A model generated the notes under the pieces. It was given only the letters and a program-made list of their open reading frames with translations. It had not been told where the DNA came from and did no database searches. Source: Henricia sp. BOLD:AAB3569 (Eukaryota; Echinodermata; Asteroidea; Spinulosida; Echinasteridae). From it: a stretch of 64,000 nucleotides of DNA. The position numbers were made by a program, and so were the translations under genes. Below are positions 43,701 to 55,700 of this stretch, in pieces. Position 1 is the first letter of the stretch, and each line of letters begins with the position of its first letter. The stretch lies in assembly GCA_037783545.1 (NCBI GenBank), contig JBBELK010000808.1, positions 186,001 to 250,000 on the forward strand. Reading direction: 5' to 3'.

Positions 43701-46700
43701 AGTCTGGCAGTTCTTTCCACCTTAGCTGCCAGAGTAACACATCTTTGGTCTCTAGTACATGTAGTTTCAACTTGGCTGTTTCGTGTGCCCTGGTGCTGTT
43801 GGCTCATCCATATGCTTCATCAATAATCAACGTTGCCATTAGTAATTGACTGCCGTTTTATTGAGTTTTGAATACGTTTGAATACGTTTGCACGTTTGAT
43901 TTATTTAATTACGCTAGAAGTTGAAATTAAACAAAGGAAGTTAAAGCAAATTACATTGGTTTCGGTTTACATTTTTGTAGAGCACCCTCTGTTTCCATTT
44001 ATTTATATTTCTATTGAAATTATCAATTTAATGTTACCACTTGGTTACATTAACAATGGTGTGTGCCCAATTTCCATTGTTAGTTGTTCATAGTGTGTGC
44101 TGCAAGCAACAACTACTATATCGCCATGTCTGATTTTGACATTTTTTTATACGATATGATTTATACGATTTATACGATGAAACTGCCCTTTTTGGAAATA
44201 TAACGGCTTGACCAAGGGAGTTTTGTTTTTGGGAGTTTGGATACGACAGAAGCGGATTTGACTCGGGATTTATACATGTACGATGAAACTGCGCTATATG
44301 ACGAAGCGGATAAGGGAAACTTGGTGATAATTTATGTACCAAAAACACCGAAGACGCCGAAGAGAAATTTCCTGTGACTGATGAGTACTACTTGAGTGAT
44401 TGACCAAGATGGCCTAGTATCAAGCAAGCATCATTTTATAGAGAAACTCAGTTAGACATGAAAAAACTTATAAGTGAAAATTTAGCATGGAAAATTTAAA
44501 AAGTTATTTTTCCATCCAGTCTCATGCGTTTTGTACACAAGGTCTGTTTCCATGGTCAAGTACGCAATTATTTCCTTATATGACTTTGCAACCATCCAAA
44601 AAGCATTATTACTCCAAAGAAACGGAGTTTGAGAGTGAGGATTTGCTTTTTTGGAAAGTTTACTATACACGGACACTCTCAGGACCCCATGCACTAAACC
44701 AATAGGAAACCTTTGTACACAATTTTAAGATTTTACGTTAATACCTGCAACGTTTTTCTGATAAATCTTTAGAGTGAACAAAAAAGTAAAACAAAACGGA
44801 ACAATTTGTAGACCACATCCACAGGGCTTGTGCATAGGGTTAAGAGTGAAGTTATGAAAGTGGTTCGTATAAAGTTTTCACCGGAAAAACGGCAATTCCT
44901 TGACTAAATTCGGTTTTCTCGTTCATGAAAAAGTTTAAAGAGGAAGAATCCCCCTTGACGAAAATCCAGCATGTAGGTTTTTTTCGATAGTCCAAACATC
45001 CCTCTTGCCGATGTGGATTTTTATTATTTTTTTTGTCGGTTTTAAGTGGATAAATTGCAAGCAAAAGTGCGCTTTTCGAAAATGAGATTTTCGCGATTTC
45101 TGAAACGCTCATTAGGTATTCATGATATGCGCGTGACCCTGTGACGCAATCCTTAGAAAGAAAAGTCAACACGATTGTTAGCTCCATACGTTTACACGCA
45201 AAAAACTTGGAAAACCGTCTCTGTTAGATGGTGTTTTTTGAAGAATTGTTTTGGTCCAAAAAGCCAGAGATATGCCCAGTAGTTGCGTGGTTGTATGTTT
45301 TACCAAACATCATGAAAAAAAAGAGCAGAAGCTAAGATCCTTTTTTATTACGAAGAGAGAGAACAATTAGTCGCTCATTCTAACTTGTACCGGCCGATGT
45401 GCATATACCGTGTGCCAATTTCAAACACGTAAGAACTACGGCGCGGCCCGCAGGCACCATTCCCACTGTTGTACACGGACCGCTGTTCGTTCCGTGACAA
45501 ACACCGGTCGCAATGCACCAGTGTTTCCTTCAAAAGGCTCGACTTCATTGTGAGCCACAATTTTACGGTTTTTTCACAAAAAAGGTAATAGTAGATTATT
45601 GTCGTTTTACATCAGGTGTTTTCACGTTTGTATTTTGAATTACAAGGACAAAACAGGCATGATGAACATACACTTCGTATATTTTCCATTCAATACTGCA
45701 CAGGCCGTTTTGTGTGTTTCTCAGTATGACGTATCGACCCTGTTTGTAAACAGACCAAGTGACCTCGAGCGTTTCAGAATTTCGGGTGAAGAGGGTTGGA
45801 ACTGAATTGCGTTTTAAACAAATACTGTCGGTTTTTGGCGGAAAACACGTTGTAATCGCGTTGTAGAAACATAAACCTCCATGATAAACAGGAAAACTAA
45901 AAAAATGTGGATGGGGGGATTCTAGCTGTTATAACTATATTTGGTACACTGCACAGAATGTAGATTTGTTGGTATTAAGTATCAACATTTTCTCGTTTTC
46001 ACTGTAATTTCCTGAGTAATTTAAAATTGTATTCATGCGATAATAAACAATGAAAATATTTTGTGTTAAGAATCTACAGTTTGAGTACATTCTTAAAAAT
46101 AATCTACAGTGGACTGTAGATTCGTCAGAATAATGTGACGTCACAAAAATAGATTAAGTCGTACAATAGACTCGAAAGTGTAGATTCTTGAAGATAATGG
46201 GCTCGGCTTCGCCTCGCCCATTATTTTAAAGAATCTACACCTCTCGTCCATTCTCCTTAACTGAATGACATGTGTACGGCCAATCCGTACGTAGTTTCCT
46301 GTTGCTGGGCGGGACTAGAGCCCAGCATATCGGGGCGCCATGTGCACCATGAACTTAGTTTCCGAGTTGCTTGTTGTCGTGAAAAGACCTAAATAGTTGT
46401 TCGACAAGATTTCAAGTGTTTCTGCTGAAGATAAAGCAGCAAGTTTAGGCCTGAATTTAGGGATATAATTCGGGCGAGAGAGTACAGCAGTTTGGTGCGC
46501 ATTTACTGCGGAGTATGCCAGTAATTCGGTGAGTGAAACTCAGAGTCGCTAGCGTGGGCATTTCGGGCGATTTGTGTAGCCTTTATGGTTTGGCACAGCG
46601 GCTAGTGTACGTTAGCTGTAGTCAAGTGGGCTACAGTCCGGCACACTTTGAGCATATAGCGCGAGGTGGTAGTGCATTTTGTCGGACAATTTGCACTTGT

Positions 46701-49700
46701 AGTTGCGCGTTGGGAAATTGTGAGCTGTAGGTTTGGTACGCCAGGGGCGCAGATCCGAACTCGCAGGCTACCAAGTTGGTTCACAGCTTTCTAAATAGTT
46801 GTGGCCGACAGTTTGAGTCGGGCGTGCACGGGTGGCACATTCACCTAGTTCGAGTGTATTGCGCGCTGTTTACCCTGCCATATCTGCTGTATTGCCGTCG
46901 GTGTAGAAAAAGTAAAGACACTGAAACTCCCAAGCAAGCGAGAGGAATTAAATAAGGCGCCAATGTTGTCAGTTTGTACACACAATTATAAGTCCCAGGT
47001 CATTATAAATAAACCAATCACACACTCTCAATCACTGAACACACGTGTCCACTCTTGAAATATTTACAGTACCGAGTCCCTCCCACTACCCCCCGAGGGA
47101 ATATCAGCTACAACAGGCGGTATATTTCCTCCAAAACGAATCCATTTCCCTGGGCCCTGAGGCTGCTCGTAGCAATTTCTGAGGCCCGAGTTTAGCCAGA
47201 GTTCTGAGTTCTAATTTGGTGCAGTCGATTCCAGGTCATTGAATTTTGGTTGACTCGTCGGAAATTGTGCGACCCGATTGTCTTAGGGAGGGCGTTCTTG
47301 GGGCCGCGACCGCCACAGTACCAAAGCACACCCAGGGGAGTGGGCTGCTTCTAACATGGTGATAGGACACTCTGGCTGAAACCAGGGTTGTAGTCGAGTC
47401 CATCACAAGTCCATTACAAGCCTTCACAAGTCCACCACAAGTCCCTGGGTCTTAATTAAAGTCACAAGCTATTCAAATGAACTCCAACAAAGGCATTCGT
47501 AATTTGTGCGTGTTCATCCTTTGCTTCTTGTTACTGGACTTGTGACGGACTTGTGTGGGACTTGTGACGGACTTGTGTGGGACTTGTGATTTTTATCGGC
47601 TCTGGACTTGTGATAGACTTGTGATGGACTCGACTACAACCCTGGAACTTTAAGGGTATGTGGCTTTAGTTTAGTTTTTAACTGGGTACTGCGTGTGTCC
47701 AGACTAATCTTTGCAAGTTTTTAGAACATCACCGGTGTTGGTGTGGTCCTGTAAAATGCGACCGTTATCCAGTTTTAGACGCATTGCCCAATTAAGTTCA
47801 TTGTTTCTCATTTTAAGGCGTATTAAAATCTTTAAAAAGAAATCAAAGTGAAGGGAATAATCTCGATTTGAAATTTTTAGTTTTAAATGTCTCATTAAGA
47901 TAATTCTCACAGCTATATCCAACAAGAAGTCCATACGACATGAACAACATCAGCACGACAACTGGCGAGCGTACTCCCATGCGGTCTGATATGAAACCAC
48001 CACCGATGCCTCCTGCGTAAAACAAACATGGAGTTGTACATATTAGTATTAATAAATGTATGCTGATCATATAACCAATGGCGTCACAAGACCTAAAACA
48101 AATTCAGAACTCCTTTGCACCAGAAATATCTGGCAACGTATTTGGCCAAAGTCACACTTTTAAACAGAGATATAATTATGCTGCCCCAAAAGAGGGCACT
48201 ATCACGATTAATGACGTCTGATTATCATTTGCACAGGCACAAATCTGAATAGAGTACTAAAGTCAAAACGTCACCCTTTGTGTGTTGCCATGGTTATTGG
48301 GTCTACACTAAAATCAGTGAACCTTTCCCCGTGCTTTAGCGCAATGGACGTTTCAGATTACCAGCGAATGTTTAGACCCAATTACCATGGCAACTGACGT
48401 CACGCCTTAGTAGTCTATTAGCAAGCCACAAACTACATAGTGAAAAAGGTAGTCACATACCAATCATGCCTCCAATGTCGTAAAACATGGATATCTGATC
48501 AGAGATCATCTCAGTCCAAAGGAAGCTGTTGCTCATGTAGTACGGAAGCCAAAAGAAGAAGGAATAGTTGACAAGCTTCAGACAGGCATATGACAACGCA
48601 TACTGTTTTACAAGTGAGAAAAAAAAGGAAATCTTTAAATGTAAATTCTTATGGCGAGGGCTGTTTAACCACATTCAATTATAAAAACCCCTGTAAAAGG
48701 CGCACCTTTTTCATCTTGGCAAAAACCAAAAATTGGGGTGCGCCACAGAGATACCCGGCCGCGGCTGGCAAATTGCCATGGGGTTCCATTTCTGTAGAGG
48801 GCGTAGAGGGCAGTCAGGTGTGGGAGCATGTGCCGCAGCGGCACTTCGCCGCGTTCACCCTCTTTCCCCACCCCTCGGTCTCCTTATAGCGATTGATCGG
48901 GCCTGCGCACCGGGCCCATCCCCCACACCTCCAGGTGGTCCCCCAGCTGCGCCAACCACGACGCACGGGGTCGACCAACAGGTCGCCTCCATCCCGGCCC
49001 CTTAGGATCCTTGGCACTGAGGATCCAATTCGCCGGATCCGACGGGGAGAAGCGAACCACGTGGCCGTAGAGGCGCAGCTGGCGCTCTCGGATCAAGCAG
49101 GTGACCATCCCCGCCCGCGCCCTGTCGAGCACCTCCTGGTTTGACACGTGGTCTATCCAGCGTTACCCGAGGATGCGGCGAAGGGAAGTAGTCAGGAGGG
49201 CGTCCAGTCGTTGCCTCAGCCCACTGGTCAAGGTCCACGCTTCACTTGCGTAAAGCAACACCGAGCGGAAGACTGGGACTTTGGTCCATCTGCTCAAATG
49301 CCAAGAGCGCCAAACAGTCTTGTTTAGCGAGTTCATCACCCTCTGCGCTAGGCCTAGACGCCGAGTGACATCGCCTCGCTAGTTGCGGAGCGGTGAACCA
49401 CGCTACCGAGGTAAGTGAAGCTCTCCACGATCTCAACACTCTCGCCTGATGCAAGACGAGAATCGACAGCTGCATCCGGAAAGTCACCGAAAACCTGGAT
49501 CTTAGTCTTGATCTAGGAGACTCGCGATCCGAACCTCCCCGCCTTCCCACTTAGTGTCTCGAGTGCACCCCATCAGAATTCCGTCGTCTCGGCAAGTATC
49601 ACGGCGTCATTGGCGAAGTCCAGATCGGTGATCTGAACATCTCCGAATAACACTCCACAGTCGGTTCCTCCCACCATCCGTCCCATAATCCAGTCCATGC

Positions 49701-52700
49701 AAGTGTTAAAAAGTGACGGGTCCAGTACGCATGCCTCACCCTGCCTCACGCATGCCTCACCCTGCCTCACTCTCCCCTGCCTCACTCCAAGGGATGACAA
49801 ACCCCTCGACACCAGACCCCTACAGAAACCGTGTTTCACTGCTCCCTGTTAAAGGGACAAACCGGCTTTGTTGTGCTATTTTGGGCTCGAAATGGACCCA
49901 TACATGATTCTGAAAGTTTTTCCGAAATAGACTAAAGAGAAGCTAAAAAATAAACCACAAAATTTTGCCGTTTTTGAGCATTTTTCAAAAAAACAGATTC
50001 TGGTTCCGATAAATCACGTGTCCTTGGAGTTAGTTGTATTTCCTGCCGTATGGCCGTGTAAAACACAGTTTATTCCTGAAGCTCTGATTTTTTAAAAATA
50101 TTGATGAGTATTTGACAAAAGAGACTATTTATTTAGGTTATAAAACAAAGTTAAACATTTCTGAAAAATCGAACATAAAATTTGCCACAAAGTCCGAGGG
50201 ACCGAAGCGAGTTCCACCGGACAATGTGACATTTAGCCCCACGGCACACACACGTTGCCCGCCCAAAACCGGTACAGTGCCGTGGAACTACAATTGTACG
50301 TTCGTGAAGACAAACCATGAATGTCAGCTCCTCTACAGGCTGTCCAGTGAAATGTTCAGCAGAAAATGAGAGATATCCAAAGCAAAAAGCTGCCAAGTGA
50401 AGAGCGAATCGTTTCCGACAAAGTCGTGAGTCTCGCGCGATAGTTAACGGCTGGTAAAGCGTATAACTCGACTATTGACCGTTTTAAAAATTAATTTTAA
50501 GCTTTTGTGGTTAATTACAGGACATTTTGACGATCTTTTTTCACAAGGACCATCAAAACATTATTATCATCAAGGATGCTGTATCACTAAATTACGTAAA
50601 CAGTAGGCCGGTGTGTACCCAGTGTGTCCCAGTTAATTATTATGCATTGTTGTGTCAAGAAAGTAAAAAAATTATGGATGACCTTGCAAGGAGCCCATCC
50701 CAAGAGCAGGGTAACACCTTGTCTCACCAGGGTGAGCAAACCCCGGGATGAGCTCCATTATTGGTCATTGATGAACTCCATGATTGGTCTTCGTGATTAG
50801 TCTTCGTGAGGGAAGGTGCCGCTGTAGCCCTAGAGGGCAAATTCGTGCATTTACTTTTAGCTGGACCTGGTCATTACTTGTAATAAACGAGTGGGGTAAA
50901 AACAATGCTCATATATATGTACCTTTCTCCCCTCATATAAACATGTAGGACTGTGCATACTTTCGTCGGGACTGACGAAATATGCTTGTTTAAAACCACA
51001 ATTTCATTATACGTGTAACTGATGTTTGTAATCGTTCTGCGTACAAATAATATGTAGGGAGTTGGGCAATTTAATTCTCGGTTTATTCTTTTTAAATTTT
51101 TATATTAAAATGTGCCTAACGATTTGAGTGAATCTGTTGTAATTGAATTATTTTGACAGTAGAATAACCCATTTAGTATTAAATTTAAATTTTAAGAGAG
51201 GGGCTGTTGTGTAACACAAAATATAGCAAATTTCAGACAAGAGCGTTTTCATAGAGACAGACATGAATCCGTGATTCTGATTGGTGGATCCATGACAACA
51301 ACAGTGTGACAGTCTGTACCCCCTTCCGATTTCTGTCGCAAATAAATTTATCCCCGTACAGTATGTTTACTCATGGAATACAGTATTAATGTAGTGTTTG
51401 CATTCCATATACCCACTTGGCCTTTGGTCTCATTCCACTCATGCTCGTGGGATAACTTATAATGACTTACTGGTGCCACCCCTGGCAAGATCAAGGCTTG
51501 TAAAAAGCTGATGGCTTGGGGTGTCTGGGTACTATCAGTAGTGCTCTGTTCCTTAGTGCTAGTAGAGTCACCATCTGTGCAATATTTATATAAAAAAATC
51601 ATACATAATAAACATGACTCAAAGCTGTTGCTTTCCTCGAGTACGACATCATTATTGCTTTGGCATTTGCTGTGGTCAGGATACCTCATATGCTCAGTCA
51701 AACTCTAGACATTTAAGTTTGAGCTCAAGACCATGTTGTGAGCATGCATCTTTAACTCAAATTCTAAGAAAGCACAATTTCTCCAGCGAATTGGTCTATG
51801 TTGGTTTTGGAATTAAACCTCTGATAATAGGGGTTAGTATATATCCCACAAGGTGTGCTAAACAATATAAATGGTGCAAGACATATGGGTCTTTCCACAG
51901 TAAAGGGGGAATTTTGGCAACACAGACCATATTTTCGAGAAATACCTTTGTCTGGTTCTCAAAATAAAAGAAATAATTTTAAGTTGTTCTGAAAAACTTA
52001 ATTAGGCCCAAAAAAGGTTACAAATAGTGTGACAACATGCCTTTCTGAAAACCCTGTGTACAAATTTGCACTATACGCTCGTAACCGGGACGGACACTTG
52101 TGTAACATTTTAGGCCGTCCCGGTTATGAGCGTGTATTGTAAATTTGTACACAGGGTTTTTAGAAAGGCATGTTGTTGCACTACAGTAAACTCTCATTAT
52201 AGCGCTCTTCAAGGGACTGAAATAATTTGATCTTTATATCCCGGGAGCGCTATAACCAGTGCATACACAATACAGGGAATAATGGCTGGGACTGGGAATA
52301 ATGGCTGGGACTGGGAAAGAGCTTTATATCAGGGGTGTTATAATGAGGGTTTACTGTATTTGTAACCCTTTTGGGGCCTAACTTATCTCTTCAGAACAAC
52401 TAAAACTTATTTCTTTTATTTTGAGACCAGACAAAGGTATTTTCCGGAAAATATGGTCTGTGTTGCCAAAATGCCCCCTTTACTGTGGAAAGACTCATAT
52501 AAAAAGTTTCACAAGAGTTTTTCAATGCACACTTGATTTTGTTTGGATCTAGCAATTAGGTTTTTTTTATTGGACTACCTAAATTCATGAGCCCATTCAG
52601 AAGCCTAAGAAACAATACATATATTCTGTGTCAGAATCTTAAAGTTGAATCAATAAAAAAGACAGAGTCATGTACTAGAACAAATGGTATAATGAATAAG

Positions 52701-55700
52701 CTAAACGTACTTGAATAGCACTCGACAACAACTCTAGTAGAAAAGTAGTCGTATGTGAGGGTAAATTACATGTGTAATTTGAGTATTTCAGTACTGACAG
52801 GTTGACAAACCTCTCAACAGGCGATTGGAAAAAATGAAATGAGTTTGAGGTGTACCGTACATCACATTTTAATTTGAATTGGAAATTAGCATTGTGTATT
52901 CAAGTGATGGTCATTGCGATCACACTTTTTCTTCTGAAAACAGTTTATCTGATGAGCAACCCCTTGATGGTTGTTTCATTGTATTGTCTAGAATATGCTT
53001 TTCCAGATTCTCCTATCTGTATGTGAAAATGTGCTTATTTATCAAAACCAAAACTGTGAAACTATTTGAACACTGTACCTTTCTGTAATTCGGTTTCATC
53101 GCTGTCATCTTCTTCATTTTCTTTAAGGTCTAAAGCACAACCATAAGAAACAACGAAAAAAATCATAGTTTAGCTGAATACAATTTTGATTGCTTGTCCT
53201 GAGGGCTTTATATACCACTGTTATGCTAAAAACCCAGTTCAATTAACGAGGGCTGGTTGAACCACTTTTATCACTAGCCACCATCATATTGTGGATATTA
53301 TTCGAGCCTCAATCCCTGTTCAAAAGAGTATCTTTTAGGCTTGTAGTCAAGTCCAGCTTTGACGTTAAAGAAAAGATGAACTAAAAAAGACAATCAAATT
53401 TGTGATGTACCAAAAGTGAGGTGCTTCAATAGACTTGAATCAGGAATCGACCAGAGTTTGCCCTGGAACTCTTATTCTTCTTTTAATCAGCAGGACCCAA
53501 ACTAATGACCACTGAAATGCTTTTAATTAGTGGTGGAGTAGATTGAGAGTTCTAGGAAAGGAGTTTCACGAAGGCCATTATGGCACGAAGGTCATAGCCT
53601 GTCTTGTTCCTGGTCTTGGGCTTGATAAATATGTCTGTCGTGTCCATAAATAAGAAAAGGGCGACATTTCAACATTGAGGAGATTTTGGGGATGGGTCTG
53701 GGAGAAATTGAAGCCATGGGCTCCGTGAAATGTTTTCCCACTAAATTTAGTTTTAATTGTTTTAATCTCTTAGTTAAGTTTCATCTTGAGGTATCATTGA
53801 TCATATGGGAGGGACAGACCAAGCTGATGATGAACCCAACTACCAGGGTGGTTGGGTACCGGTATGCTGCTAAATATCATCAGTTATTTCTGTCCAGTGG
53901 TGATTCAAAGCTCATTAAAAAAAATAAAAATACAAAGATATGCACCAGGTTGTGGCAGGTTATTTCAATGTATTCCTGAATTTCCTGTATTGTAATAAGC
54001 CTGGATCACTGTGCTACCAAGTTTAAATTCACTGGATGAAAGTTTGCATTCAAATTTATACTAAGTTGACAAAATAAAACGAAGCCTCCTATTATCTTGG
54101 ACCTTTCAAGATATTGACAAGGATTTGACTGTGAGCGTGCGGCTAGATGCCTATTAATGGCATCCAGTCGAATGAAACTTGCACAAATAATTGATTTACA
54201 GAGAAAACAAGCGGGGAAAATAATAAAATTAGGTGATACTCACTTAGGTCTTTCGGTGAAGGGACAAGGAAGATAAGTATCACAATGCCACCAACAAACA
54301 ATAGACTTGATGTTGCCAGGAAGGCAAACTAAAGGGGAGACATTAAAATCCAATAAGCTTTTATATCCCCCCACCGCATATGAGTAGAATTTTGCAATCA
54401 TGCAACATTTATATCAGCTAAGCCGACTATACTTTCTTTAAAGTTCTGAACAATAATTGTACCCAGTCAGTTTCTTTTAATTGATGCCAGAATAATTACA
54501 AGTCATTGATGCAAAAATAACATGTCATTTGCTTACACCCTTCATCAGGCGGGAAGGCAATTCTTCTTAAAACAGGTCATGCATTACCAAATGTGTTCTT
54601 GCCATTTGTATGGTCAGGACTTGCCATCTTAAGAAGTCTTGCGAGTACACAGCTCAGATTTACGCACAGTAGCCTCGATCATCAGATTAGGGGAAACCCT
54701 TCTTAAAGAAAATCTTGCTTTGCTTAGTAGAAAGCAAGTAATTTTTTTAACATATTTATAATTCTTACCGAGTAGCCATGATATACAATCACTGCAACCA
54801 GTAATGACCCAAGAATGTTACCCAGAGACTGGCAGGAAGACCACAGGCCAAACACCAAACCTCTGCAACCAAAACAGATTAAACCTGGGCGATTAAACCT
54901 AACTCTAGGTAACTCGGTTAATCATTTAATCTTGAGTAACAACTGATATAACACTTATGATCATGATATTTTTCAGGAAATAGATTACTCGCTGTGGCAT
55001 GATTAGTAATGGCCAATCACAAGTATGGATTGTTTTTAAGTACATGTACATGTACCACCAATCAGGAACTGACCACGTGTAGTTGATTCTATGCTCTTGT
55101 ATTGCTTGCATTGTGAAGACATCAACTTATTACTGAAACACGGCAGTTAATGTCATTTAATAGACAATTTAGTTTGACAGACTTTGGTTTCAGAATACAA
55201 TAAGTTACATGTAGTTGATATAATTTCGAATAATATCGCAGCTGAAGGAGAAAATGCTGCAAAATTGCCTTAAAAACATGATAAAATAAGTAATTTTCAT
55301 GGTTGGGGTATGGGTTCTCCATTTGTTTTGCATGCCACATTCCGATTGTATTAATATAGAGTGTGATCCCGACTTGAGGCAATTCTACATTACGTGTAGA
55401 TGTAGTTGTTATAGGCTCCTGACAGGCACCATATGTTTGATTTTTTTTGCTGTTCAGGTCTGGACATAGAAAGGAGATTTCTTGGATTCCAATCTAGCCC
55501 AGGATTAGGTGATTTGGGTGGGGGTAAAAATTACCCCAATTAGGGCCTATGGTCCATCTATCATGCCAATTTTAAGGGTAACGAGCTCACACGACTGCCA
55601 CGAATGGGTGGGGTCATCCCCTTTTGAACGTTTCCCACCTTTTTTCATTGTTTCCCATCACTGTTGTGATGTACAATGTTGATTCAGTGGTCCAAAATCT

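Noticed and set aside
46260-46930. Nested gene or alternative promoter in the long intron
   Set aside because: CpG content is raised and a GTGAGT is present, but no coding frame or downstream exon could be joined.
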